A stretch of 8,265 nt of DNA, from NCBI GenBank assembly GCA_964393115.1, contig CAYMST010000210.1, positions 1 to 8,265 on the forward strand, written 5' to 3'. A program made the translations under genes and the position numbers. Shown one piece after another: positions 1 to 6,214 of the stretch (position 1 is its first letter; every line of letters begins with the position of its first letter). The DNA is from CAYMST01 sp964393115. Lineage in GTDB: Bacteria > Bacteroidota > Bacteroidia > Cytophagales > Cyclobacteriaceae. The notes under the pieces are model-generated. The model saw only the letters and a program-made list of their open reading frames with translations. It made no database searches and was not told the DNA's origin.

Positions 1-48
1 GAACGTACTGCGTCCTACATGGAGTATGATAGAAATAAGACAGTCTAA
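1..48 (+). CDS. possible C-terminal end of a protein (partial)
   Basis: Frame 1 is open from the first base to a TAA at 46-48 and would give a 15-residue tail ending in EYDRNKTV. If real, it is the end of a plus-strand gene that converges on the Fur-family gene, with 29 bases between the two stops. So short an open stretch can occur by chance, and no family can be assigned. No strong terminator follows; the only inverted repeat is GTGAAG/CTTCAC (59-64 and 81-86), which has no T-run. Confidence 0.25.
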   Translation, partial: ERTASYMEYDRNKTV

Positions 49-77
49 GCCGTCGAAAGTGAAGCTAGCAGATCACA

Positions 78-494
78 CTACTTCACGCACTCCTCACATA
101 CACCCCCAATGGTTAAGTTCACTCGGTTTACTAGTGCTCCTTCAGGTAGTTGTATATCAGGGACTTCTACGTCATTCAAACAGAAGGTGTTTTGACATTC
201 GTCACACACGAAATGTGCATGCTTTTTGCTGGAGTGCTTTCGATGAGTATCGTAAATAGCATATTTGATGCTTTGTCCCTGTACCGATGCACGGTGCAGG
301 ATACCCTGCTCTTCAAAAGATGACAATGCACGGTAAATCGTAACTTTGTCATGTGGTATGGTGAGTTTGGCAAAAATATCTTTAGCCGAAAGAGCAAAGT
401 CATGGTCTAGAAAAAGCCTGAGTATTTCTATTCGTAAATTTGTTTTACGAAGACCAAAGTTTCGAAGTAGCTGATCAATATATTCTTTTTCCAT
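78..494 (-). CDS. zur: Fur-family metal-dependent repressor, probably Zur
   Basis: A 138-residue protein of normal Fur-family length, a cytoplasmic DNA-binding dimer. Residues 1-80 form the winged helix, with the recognition helix around 48-62 (DKVTIYRALSSFEEQGILHR region). Residues 90-138 form the dimerisation domain. CDEC (97-100) and CEEC (133-136) are the two CxxC pairs that hold the structural zinc, and HAH (92-94) belongs to the usual regulatory metal site. Sequence alone does not separate Zur from Fur or PerR. The zinc assignment rests on the neighbours: a His-rich ABC system on the same strand and COG0523 GTPases, MerC, FolE and HisI on the other. It is the last gene of the leftward operon, 29 bases after the secreted-protein gene, so it is probably autoregulated through the palindrome at 3084-3104. 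The ATG is preceded by an A-rich stretch, not a Shine-Dalgarno sequence. Confidence 0.85.
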   Translation of the reverse strand: MEKEYIDQLLRNFGLRKTNLRIEILRLFLDHDFALSAKDIFAKLTIPHDKVTIYRALSSFEEQGILHRASVQGQSIKYAIYDTHRKHSSKKHAHFVCDECQNTFCLNDVEVPDIQLPEGALVNRVNLTIGGVCEECVK

Positions 495-523
495 ACTTTG
501 TTTTTTCAGATAAACGATATAAG

Positions 524-964
524 CTATTGGTTTTCATAGACTTTAGCCTCTTCTAAAATATAGTTGCATCTGTTAACATCATCGTGGTTTAGCTTTAATG
601 TTCCTTTGATGGTGACTACTTCGTTCATGGCTAGTTTAGCACCAACGCCTGGCTTGAGCACAATTTCCGCCACACTTTCAGGTCCACCACTTCCACAAAA
701 ATAACAACTTGCGAATGGTTGTCTAGAGAGTACGTAGAAGTTGTCCGAGGGATCGATGGCTAGCAGGTACCCTTTCAAATAGACTTCTTTGTTTTCAAGT
801 GCTTTTACAGATGCTCCAAAAGTCGGGTAATAGTAATTGGCCTCGACTTCCTCCATATACGTGTCTGTAAACTTAACATCTCCCAATGTCTCCCAAGTGA
901 TCTCGGTTTGAGCCAGCATCTGCTGAGTGGTGAGGAGTAAAATGATTATAAAAAGTTTATGCAT
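524..964 (-). CDS. small secreted protein with CYFC motif, DUF3299-like by position
   Basis: I start at the ATG at 964, giving 146 residues that begin with a clear signal peptide: MHK, a hydrophobic run, then a likely cut after LAQ at residues 17-19. The frame extends upstream to 1033, but those 23 codons lie inside the permease gene and would spoil the signal peptide. The start overlaps the permease stop by eight bases (ATGCATAA), so translation is probably coupled. The mature part has alternating beta-like segments (VYLKGYLLAI, FYVLSRQPF, VVTIKGTL) that fit a small OB-like barrel. It also has CYFCGSGGPES (87-97) and a further Cys at 133. In zinc-regulated ATPase-permease operons of Pseudomonas and Vibrio the next gene encodes a small exported DUF3299 protein. 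Position and layout match here, but I cannot confirm family membership from sequence alone. Role inferred: extracytoplasmic partner of the ABC system, possibly metal-binding through CxxC. Confidence 0.75.
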   Translation of the reverse strand: MHKLFIIILLLTTQQMLAQTEITWETLGDVKFTDTYMEEVEANYYYPTFGASVKALENKEVYLKGYLLAIDPSDNFYVLSRQPFASCYFCGSGGPESVAEIVLKPGVGAKLAMNEVVTIKGTLKLNHDDVNRCNYILEEAKVYENQ

Positions 965-2420
965 CCGCAAGTATTTTAGAAATGTCAAAACGAAAAACTC
1001 GAATGGCGGGTAGTAGTGAAGCCAATAACCCAATACAAACGACGATTACCAATAGCCACCCTTCTTCTGGTAACGGCTGCCAGGAAGAGAAAGTGTAGTG
1101 GTAACTTGATTCCATAAGGCCGGACACTACTAACAAACCCAACCTGCTAAGTACCCATCCTAATATGAACCCGGATAGTGTGAGAAACCAACCTTCTTGT
1201 ATCACCAGGCGAGCCAATTGCCATTTAGACGCGCCGTGTGCACGCATGAGTGCCATTTCATACTTTCTTTCTTTCATAGCATTGAACAGACTTATGAACA
1301 AACTTAATCCCGACACGATGATAATCATCATAGCCATACCGTTAAGCGTGGAAATGCCAACACCAAGTAAGTTGACAAGCCGACTGATTTCGAAAGTTGG
1401 TAATGCCGCCTGCATCTCTGTATTTTCGTTGACTAACCTCGGGACTTGCATCAGTCCGATAGGACTTCTAAACGTTACGAGAGCAACTGTGACTTGCCTT
1501 TCCTCGTCATCATGGTGATCTTCGTGTTCATCATGAAGATCACTTTTGTGTTCATTGCTCTTCACATGAGACGCATGTTCTTCATGAATATCTCCTTCAT
1601 CCTCATCACTATCGAGTTCCTCGTCATGATGATGTTCATGGTGCTCTTTCTCAGAAGAGGACGCCAACTCCTCACCTTGGCTTTCGTGTTGTTCCGTATG
1701 ATGTGGAGTATGATCATGTTCTTCCTGCTCGTCATGATGCGCATCTTCTTTATCGTGATCTTCATGGTGATCGTGTTCTTCGGGAGTTGTTGCCGTTTCC
1801 TCATGATGATCATGAACATCCCAAACGCTCTCTGTTGCCGTGAGAATGAGTTGATCAATGACAGAGTTGGTAGGTGTTAGTATTCCTACTACCTCATATG
1901 GGTGATCCTCATGTTTTTCAAATCCTCCGGTCAGCCCATGTTCTCCTACAAAATGATCCCCGATTTTAAGCCCTAGTTTACGTGCTATGCCAGCACCGAT
2001 GGTTACTTCCAATGGTTCTTGCCATAGACGGCCTTGCTCAAGGGAGGCATTGTAGAGCTTCGGATATTGGTAGTCGGTTCCCACGATACGATGCCCTTTA
2101 AAGTTATCGCCATAGGAAAGCGGAATACATGATTTTACCAAGCGGTTTTTTCGTAGTTTTTCTACTTCATCAAGCGGGATATTACCCGTTGGCGCATCGA
2201 TGTGGTATATCGCGGACAAAATAAGTTGTAGCGGGCTTCCTTTTGCACCAACGACCATATCAACGCCTTTTACGTTGTTTTCCATTTGCTCGCGAACATG
2301 ATGATTAATCTGCAGGAGTAAGGCTATTATACTTACCCCAAGGGTTAACAGAATCAAGCTTAGCGCAGAGCTTAGAGGCCTGTGGGTGATGTTCAGAATA
2401 CTTAGCTTAGAAATATTCAT
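957..2420 (-). CDS. MacB/FtsX-like ABC transporter permease with His-rich insertion
   Basis: A 487-residue inner-membrane protein with MacB/LolC-type topology. It has one transmembrane helix at about 17-38, a large extracytoplasmic domain (39-350), then three helices at about 354-380, 408-432 and 453-473. The ERKYEMALMRAHGAS segment (384-398) before the third helix is the typical cytoplasmic coupling region of FtsX-like permeases. Such proteins work with an ATPase as mechanotransmitters or release substrates from the outer face of the membrane, rather than importing solutes like ZnuBC. Residues 203-303 are an acidic stretch with about 27 histidines, not part of the core fold. The ATG overlaps the ATPase stop as ATGA, and the stop overlaps the next start, so the three genes form one translational unit. 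With zur downstream, the likely job is handling zinc, or zinc-bearing envelope proteins, during zinc limitation. The transported substrate is unknown. Confidence 0.88.
   Translation of the reverse strand: MNISKLSILNITHRPLSSALSLILLTLGVSIIALLLQINHHVREQMENNVKGVDMVVGAKGSPLQLILSAIYHIDAPTGNIPLDEVEKLRKNRLVKSCIPLSYGDNFKGHRIVGTDYQYPKLYNASLEQGRLWQEPLEVTIGAGIARKLGLKIGDHFVGEHGLTGGFEKHEDHPYEVVGILTPTNSVIDQLILTATESVWDVHDHHEETATTPEEHDHHEDHDKEDAHHDEQEEHDHTPHHTEQHESQGEELASSSEKEHHEHHHDEELDSDEDEGDIHEEHASHVKSNEHKSDLHDEHEDHHDDEERQVTVALVTFRSPIGLMQVPRLVNENTEMQAALPTFEISRLVNLLGVGISTLNGMAMMIIIVSGLSLFISLFNAMKERKYEMALMRAHGASKWQLARLVIQEGWFLTLSGFILGWVLSRLGLLVVSGLMESSYHYTFSSWQPLPEEGWLLVIVVCIGLLASLLPAIRVFRFDISKILADA
1506..1814 (-). 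other. His/Asp/Glu-rich insertion in the permease
   Basis: This stretch encodes about 100 residues (203-305) built of irregular HDHH, EEHDHHEDHD and EHHEHHHDEE blocks, with about 27 histidines plus many Asp and Glu. It sits between DQLILTATESVWDV and RQVTVALVTFRSP, which read as two continuous strands of the ordinary periplasmic domain. The DNA is correspondingly repetitive, with many CATGATGATC-like words. Composition fits a flexible, low-affinity zinc-binding loop outside the membrane. The repeats also make the length likely to vary between strains. Confidence 0.85.
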
Positions 2421-3046
2421 GTTAATGCAAGTTGATTTTGAAAACGTGTCTTCAACCGCTGATCGTGGGTGATAATAATAAGTAGAGCTTCAGTAGCTTT
2501 CGCTTGTTTTTGAAGTAGATCGGCGACTTTTGTGCAGTTGTTGTCATCTAGACTTGCGGTTGGTTCGTCTGCTAGGATGAGTTTCGGACTGTTGATAACC
2601 GCTAGTGCTACAGCTGCTCGTTGTTGTTCTCCTTGACTAAGTTGATGAGGTTTTCTTGTTAGTTTATTTTCGATCTGAAGACTATTCGCTACCTCCTGGA
2701 TTCGGTTTAGATCCTTTTTTTTACCTGCCAGATGTTGAATCAGTTCTAGATGTTGCTGTATAGATAGTGTGTTTAAAAAATGCGGTCGTTGGAATACCAT
2801 GCCAATATGCTGTCCTCGAAAGCGATCTAGTTGAGATGCCGAAAGCGCTGTAAGGTCAGTGTCTAAAAGTTTGATGGTTCCCGTAGAGGGCTTTAACAAA
2901 CCTGCCATTAGGTGCAAAAGTGTTGTTTTGCCGATTCCTGATTCACCAAGGACAAGAAGGTTCTCCTCTGCCTTGAGCGTGATGTCAGGGAAATCAAAGG
3001 AATGCTGTTGGTCGTGAGTAAAGCGCAAAGACCTTATTTCGAACAT
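2417..3046 (-). CDS. ABC transporter ATP-binding protein (LolD/MacB type)
   Basis: A 209-residue ATPase, normal length for the LolD/MacB class. It has Walker A GESGIGKTT (34-42), Q-loop Gln86 in VFQRPHF, signature LSQGEQQR (136-143), Walker B LILADEPT (156-163) and the switch His194. All catalytic elements are intact. I start at the ATG at 3046. A longer open frame reaches 3358, but its extra 104 codons cross the divergent promoter region and the opposite-strand merC-like gene, look nothing like ABC sequence, and would put the -7 element inside the gene. It is the first gene of the leftward operon. Its TGA overlaps the permease ATG by four bases, which fits a 1:1 complex with that permease. 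Predicted repression is by the Fur-family protein at the end of the same operon. Confidence 0.92.
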   Translation of the reverse strand: MFEIRSLRFTHDQQHSFDFPDITLKAEENLLVLGESGIGKTTLLHLMAGLLKPSTGTIKLLDTDLTALSASQLDRFRGQHIGMVFQRPHFLNTLSIQQHLELIQHLAGKKKDLNRIQEVANSLQIENKLTRKPHQLSQGEQQRAAVALAVINSPKLILADEPTASLDDNNCTKVADLLQKQAKATEALLIIITHDQRLKTRFQNQLALT

Positions 3047-3060
3047 GTAGATTTTTAGTA

Positions 3061-3091
3061 CAAACGTAGTAACGTGTTTTTTAAAACGCAA
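3061..3091 (-). promoter_or_regulatory. leftward promoter of the ABC-zur operon
   Basis: Read on the minus strand, a TTG (3091-3089) is followed after 20 bases by TACGTTTG (3068-3061), which matches the Bacteroidetes -7 consensus TAnnTTTG exactly. The start codon at 3046 is only about 15 bases beyond, so the leader would be very short, roughly 10 nt. The TTG lies in the GCAAC arm of the palindrome at 3088-3100. Confidence 0.6.
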
Positions 3092-3104
3092 CCGTGTTGC
3101 ATTT
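3084..3104. promoter_or_regulatory. 21-bp near-palindrome, candidate Zur operator
   Basis: The core GCAACCGTGTTGC (3088-3100) is a perfect inverted repeat around a 3-bp centre. Three further A/T pairs outside one mismatch (3087/3101) extend it to 21 bp with 8 of 9 pairs matching. That size and symmetry suit a Fur-family dimer. It lies between the two divergent operons and covers the predicted -33 element of both, so binding should block both. I saw no second good copy in the window. Assignment to Zur is inference from position and gene content. Confidence 0.65.
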
Positions 3105-3126
3105 GTTGATACGGACTTTATATTTG
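3097..3126 (+). promoter_or_regulatory. rightward promoter of the merC-like/cobW operon
   Basis: TTG at 3097-3099 is followed after 19 bases by TATATTTG (3119-3126), a full match to the Bacteroidetes -7 consensus. The TTG is in the GTTGC arm of the palindrome. Transcription would begin near 3132, giving a leader of about 33 nt to the ATG at 3165. Confidence 0.6.
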
Positions 3127-3164
3127 TAGATAAGTTAGGAATATTGTTGATATTTGACATTAAA

Positions 3165-3551
3165 ATGAAGCAAATGTTAAAAGTCGGACTCGACAAAATA
3201 GGAATAGGTGCATCGATGTTTTGCGCGTTGCATTGCCTGACGACTCCGTTTTTGATTCTTTTAATTCCCGTACTCGCATCATCTTTTTTTGTGGAGGAAA
3301 AATTTGAAACGGCAGCGATTGTTTTAAGTTTTATTCTTGCCATGCTTTCTCTTGGCATCTCTTACTTTACGCATCATCGAAAACCTTTCCCTCTTCTTTT
3401 GGCATCCGTAGGTTTTTGTCTATTTGCTTTGGGTAAAACGCTTCATATCGAGATGATGGAAGTTGTCTTCTCTGTATGTGGAGGATGCTGTGTGGCTTAT
3501 GCGCACTATAGAAATTTGAAAATAACTCGTTCTACCAAAAAAATAATGTAA
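3165..3551 (+). CDS. MerC-domain membrane protein
   Basis: A 128-residue integral membrane protein with about four hydrophobic segments (roughly 12-42, 48-67, 76-92 and 98-115). The opening LDKIGIGASMFCALHCLTTP carries the MerC hallmark with Cys20 and Cys24. A second cysteine cluster, CGGCC (105-109), sits in the last helix. Classical MerC brings mercuric ions into the cell. Chromosomal MerC-domain proteins next to COG0523 genes are usually read as zinc-related, and that is the better guess here because no merA, merR, merT or merP is present. I prefer the ATG at 3165; an in-frame TTG at 3144 and an ATG at 3174 are alternatives. It is the first gene of the rightward operon, directly behind the promoter with the shared palindrome. 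Direction of transport and metal are not shown by the sequence. Confidence 0.8.
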   Translation: MKQMLKVGLDKIGIGASMFCALHCLTTPFLILLIPVLASSFFVEEKFETAAIVLSFILAMLSLGISYFTHHRKPFPLLLASVGFCLFALGKTLHIEMMEVVFSVCGGCCVAYAHYRNLKITRSTKKIM

Positions 3552-3553
3552 GA

Positions 3554-3784
3554 GTGTGCACACGTGAACAAATCATTTCATGGATTCGGGGATTTGGAGT
3601 GCCTACTAGTGGTATTATGGTGGAAAACTACTGCTACAATTGCGTCATCACTGGAGACCCCAAGACCAAAACGGTGATTGTGTTGCCTAACGATTTAGAA
3701 GATAAGGGGGTCATTACCATAGATAAGCCTTTGGAAGAAGTCATGTTGACGGATGTCATTGAGCTATACAGCCGAATCAGGTAA
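3554..3784 (+). CDS. unrecognised 76-residue protein with CYNC motif
   Basis: I do not recognise this family. It begins at a GTG two bases after the MerC-like stop; the only in-frame ATG lies at codon 22. It has no signal peptide or membrane segment, so it is probably cytoplasmic. Visible features are an amphipathic N-terminus (REQIISWIRGFG), a CYNC pair at Cys27 and Cys30 with Cys2 near the start, then a beta-like stretch (TKTVIVLPND) and an acidic C-terminal helix (LEEVMLTDVIELYSRI). The tight spacing and the same-strand zinc genes suggest co-translation and a metal-linked role. The CxxC could bind zinc or act in metal hand-over, but this is a guess. Gene reality is supported by operon position and a balanced, protein-like composition. 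Confidence 0.65.
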   Translation: MCTREQIISWIRGFGVPTSGIMVENYCYNCVITGDPKTKTVIVLPNDLEDKGVITIDKPLEEVMLTDVIELYSRIR

Positions 3785-3820
3785 GCCTATAATCACAGAA
3801 AAATATTTGAGGATTGAACT

Positions 3821-3850
3821 TCGTGGACTTACGAGTTGTTAATGCCACGA
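3821..3850 (+). promoter_or_regulatory. hairpin in the leader between the CYNC gene and the first cobW
   Basis: TCGTGG (3821-3826) pairs perfectly with CCACGA (3845-3850) across 18 bases, and a small inner pairing ACT/AGT around TACG is possible. It lies in the 84-base gap 3785-3868, the longest gap in the rightward operon. There is no T-run after it, so it is not an ordinary terminator. It could be an attenuating or processing hairpin, or chance. An ATG at 3861 opens a 3-codon frame whose TGA overlaps the cobW start. Confidence 0.3.
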
Positions 3851-3868
3851 TAGAGAAAAAATGGTTAA

Positions 3869-5119
3869 ATGATTGAACAAATGAAAAAACTGCCAGTCAC
3901 TGTGTTGAGTGGTTTTTTAGGTGCAGGTAAGACCACGCTTTTGAATCATATTTTACATAATAAAAAAGGATTAAAAGTAGCCGTCATTGTCAATGATATG
4001 AGCGAAGTGAATATCGACGCTCAACTGGTTGAAAAGGAAAATACGCTCTCCAGAACAGAAGAGAAGCTTGTGGAAATGAGTAATGGATGTATCTGTTGCA
4101 CCCTTCGTGAAGATCTAATGGTCGAGGTAGAGAGATTGGCGAAAGAAAATAGATTCGATTATTTGGTTATTGAGAGTACCGGTATTTCTGAGCCAGTTCC
4201 CGTGGCTCAAACATTTTCTTTTCAAGATGAGGAGAATGGCATAGACCTTAGTCGATTCAGCTACATCGATACGATGGTAACTGTTGTTGACTCGCTAAAT
4301 TTTTTCAATGACTTTGGTTCTCCTGAACGGTTATTGGATAGGGCTTTAACGGATATAGACGGCGATGATCGTACCATCGTTGATTTGCTTACGGACCAGA
4401 TCGAGTTTGCTGACGTGATTTTACTCAACAAGGCTGATTTGGTGGAAAAAGAAACTATTGGCGTCTTGGAAGCCATGATCAAGAAATTAAATCCGAGAGC
4501 CAAGATATACACGGCCACAAACTCCGTTATAGATCCAAACAAAATTCTACATACTGGGTTATTTGACTTTGAAGAAGCAGAACAGGCAACTGCTTGGCAA
4601 GAAGAATTAAAGAAGGAAAAACATACGCCAGAAACCGAAGAGTATGGGATTAGTTCGTTTGTCTTTAGTACCAAACGTCCCTTTCATCCAAAGCGTTTTC
4701 TGAGGTATATACAGAGCGAATTCCCAAGCACGGTCATCCGAAGTAAAGGGCTGTTTTGGTTGTCTTCTAGACCTTCCCAGGCACTTAGCTGGAGTCAAGC
4801 GGGAAGTTCACTGGCAGCTGATAGTGCTGGTGTTTGGTGGAGTTCGATGCCTCGTGAAGAACGGGAAATGTATGCTTCTTTTGAACACAATAAGGATGTG
4901 ATTGAAAGCGACTGGGATGATGTCTTTGGTGATCGAAAGAACGAGTTGGTATTGATTGGTCAAGATTTGGATAAGAAACAAATAATGGATGACTTAGAGG
5001 CGTGTCTTTGTGCTGACGAGGAAGTCAACCAAATTAATTGGGAAGGAGGGGACGATGATGTATGGCTGGTACCTCGCGCGGTTCCACCGCATCTACAGCA
5101 AGAACAAGAGTATGAATAA
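3869..5119 (+). CDS. zigA: COG0523 GTPase, ZigA/YciC-type zinc metallochaperone
   Basis: A 416-residue cytoplasmic P-loop GTPase. It has Walker A GFLGAGKT (15-22), the metal-binding GCICC motif (73-77) that defines COG0523, ESTGISEP (102-109) and the guanine-specificity motif NKAD (187-190). The CobW C-terminal domain follows (about 260-400), with RPFHPKRF (270-277) and the SWSQAGSSLA...GVWW block (307-324). That block and the length of about 400 residues are typical of the zinc-linked YciC/ZigA/ZagA branch. Members bind zinc at CxCC and are thought to use GTP to hand it to client proteins during zinc starvation. B. subtilis ZagA is reported to support the zinc enzyme FolE. A zinc enzyme gene, hisI, follows after 12 bases and folE after that, so clients may be encoded in cis. 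A second in-frame ATG four codons on (3881) is possible. An acidic, Glu/Asp-rich C-terminus ends the protein. Confidence 0.9.
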   Translation: MIEQMKKLPVTVLSGFLGAGKTTLLNHILHNKKGLKVAVIVNDMSEVNIDAQLVEKENTLSRTEEKLVEMSNGCICCTLREDLMVEVERLAKENRFDYLVIESTGISEPVPVAQTFSFQDEENGIDLSRFSYIDTMVTVVDSLNFFNDFGSPERLLDRALTDIDGDDRTIVDLLTDQIEFADVILLNKADLVEKETIGVLEAMIKKLNPRAKIYTATNSVIDPNKILHTGLFDFEEAEQATAWQEELKKEKHTPETEEYGISSFVFSTKRPFHPKRFLRYIQSEFPSTVIRSKGLFWLSSRPSQALSWSQAGSSLAADSAGVWWSSMPREEREMYASFEHNKDVIESDWDDVFGDRKNELVLIGQDLDKKQIMDDLEACLCADEEVNQINWEGGDDDVWLVPRAVPPHLQQEQEYE

Positions 5120-5131
5120 CGTAGCAGTAAA

Positions 5132-5545
5132 ATGATAAGTGAATTGAAGCAGGAGCTTGAAGAGGGAGAAAAGCTGCTACTGCAGTTTGAAAAAAGAGGA
5201 GGCTTACTACCCGTCATTGTCCAAGAGCATTCTTCGGGACAGGTCTTAATGCTAGGATATGCAAATCAAGAGGCTTTTGAAAAAACTTTGGAATCCGGTA
5301 AGGCAACTTTTTGGTCTACTTCACGCAATAAATTGTGGACTAAAGGAGAGACCTCTGGTGATTACTTAGAGATGATTGATATTTTGGTAGACTGTGATCA
5401 AGATGCCATTGTTTATCAGGTGCGTCTGGCCGGAGAGGGAGTTTGTCATACCTATGATAAGGCAGGAAAGCACAGAAAAGCTTGTTTTTACAGGAGCTAT
5501 GAGTCTGGGAAGAAGCGATTACAGTTTTTAAAAGAAATGGAATAA
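5132..5545 (+). CDS. hisI: phosphoribosyl-AMP cyclohydrolase (HisI)
   Basis: A 137-residue single-domain enzyme that opens the ring of phosphoribosyl-AMP, the third step of histidine synthesis, with no HisE domain fused. Recognisable blocks are GGLLPVIVQ (23-31), VLMLGYANQEAF (38-49), TFWSTSRNKLWTKGETSG (59-76) and DCDQD (87-91). The zinc cysteines appear intact: Cys88 in DCD, Cys105 in VCH and Cys118 in ACFYR; the Asp residues of DCDQD belong to the magnesium site. The loop between the last two cysteines (HTYDKAGKHRKA) is about six residues longer than the usual CHTGxxSC arrangement. No other his gene is nearby, so this looks like a stress-linked copy of the kind found in Zur regulons rather than part of the his operon. 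Its stop directly abuts the folE start (TAAATG). Confidence 0.92.
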   Translation: MISELKQELEEGEKLLLQFEKRGGLLPVIVQEHSSGQVLMLGYANQEAFEKTLESGKATFWSTSRNKLWTKGETSGDYLEMIDILVDCDQDAIVYQVRLAGEGVCHTYDKAGKHRKACFYRSYESGKKRLQFLKEME

Positions 5546-6196
5546 ATGGATAAGATACAGATAGAAGTTGAAGGTGATAATCATATCATGACGAGTGTTG
5601 ACACACCGATGTCGCCCGATGCATTTGACAAAACTGACGATGAAAAGCTAGCCATTATCCAAGATTACTTTAAAGGGATAATGGAGACACTAGGACTAGA
5701 TTTAGAAGATGATAGTCTGAAAGGTACCCCTTACAGGGTTGCTAAGATGTATGTGAAAGAGATATTCTCCGGTTTAGACCCGAAAAATAAGCCTTCTGTT
5801 TCTGTTTTTGATAACAAGTACCAGTACGGTAAAATGCTCATCGAGAAGAATATTTCTTTTTCTTCTGCTTGTGAGCATCATTTCCTACCTATCGTTGGCA
5901 AGGCACATGTCGGGTATATCTCTTCAGGCAAGGTAGTCGGGTTATCGAAAATAAATCGTATCGTCGAATACTACGGAAAAAGGCCTCAGGTGCAGGAACG
6001 AATGACCCTGCAGATCTACGAAGAACTAAAAAATGCGTTGGATACGGAAAGTGTAATCGTAGTGGTGGATGCTGAACACTTGTGTGTGTCTACAAGAGGA
6101 GTAAAGGACACAACCAGTTCGACAGTGACGCTTGAGTATGGCGGGAAATTCAACGACCAGACACAGCGAGAAGAATTTCTGAAGTTGTTGTCTTAA
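5546..6196 (+). CDS. folE: GTP cyclohydrolase I, type IA (FolE)
   Basis: A 216-residue enzyme making 7,8-dihydroneopterin triphosphate from GTP, the first step of folate and pterin synthesis. The fold is clear: KGTPYRVAKMYV (59-70), SFSSACEHHFLPI (104-116), GLSKINRIVEYYGKRPQVQERMT (132-154) and HLCVSTRGVKD (178-188). Zinc ligands match E. coli Cys110, His113 and Cys181 as Cys109, His112 and Cys180. It is therefore the zinc-dependent IA form, not the zinc-independent IB form (FolE2) usually linked to zinc starvation. The first 35 residues are a variable acidic extension. Zero spacing from hisI and 18 bases to the second cobW place it firmly in the zinc operon. Whether a second folE exists elsewhere in the genome cannot be seen here. 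Confidence 0.95.
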   Translation: MDKIQIEVEGDNHIMTSVDTPMSPDAFDKTDDEKLAIIQDYFKGIMETLGLDLEDDSLKGTPYRVAKMYVKEIFSGLDPKNKPSVSVFDNKYQYGKMLIEKNISFSSACEHHFLPIVGKAHVGYISSGKVVGLSKINRIVEYYGKRPQVQERMTLQIYEELKNALDTESVIVVVDAEHLCVSTRGVKDTTSSTVTLEYGGKFNDQTQREEFLKLLS

Positions 6197-6214
6197 AAAA
6201 AAACAGAAAATAAG

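Noticed and set aside
59..86. GTGAAG/CTTCAC inverted repeat as a terminator at the end of zur
   Set aside because: Only six pairs, a 16-base loop that includes the stop codon, and no T-run.
26..259. Plus-strand frame of 77 codons
   Set aside because: It lies mostly antisense to the zinc ligand region of the Fur-family gene, and the product looks random.
1562..1858. Minus-strand frame of 98 codons rich in Met, Ile and Lys
   Set aside because: A shifted frame of the same repetitive His-rich DNA inside the permease gene.
1446..1880. Plus-strand frame of 144 codons with a very hydrophobic, Met/Phe/Ile-rich product
   Set aside because: It is the antisense of the His/Asp/Glu-rich part of the permease; CAT, GAT and GAA codons read backwards give Met, Ile and Phe. 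No start signal or family supports it.
3047..3358. N-terminal extension of the ABC ATPase by 104 codons
   Set aside because: It crosses the divergent promoters and the opposite-strand merC-like gene and has no ABC-like sequence; the ATG at 3046 gives the usual length.
3165..3551. Mercury-resistance operon
   Set aside because: Only a MerC-like protein is present. The reductase, regulator and MerT/MerP are absent, and all neighbours point to zinc.
4607..5217. Minus-strand frames of 63 and 85 codons within cobW and hisI
   Set aside because: They are antisense to strongly conserved coding sequence; one is a Ser-rich artefact.
5546..6196. Zinc-independent FolE2 replacement enzyme
   Set aside because: The sequence is clearly type IA, with the Cys-His-Cys zinc ligands intact.
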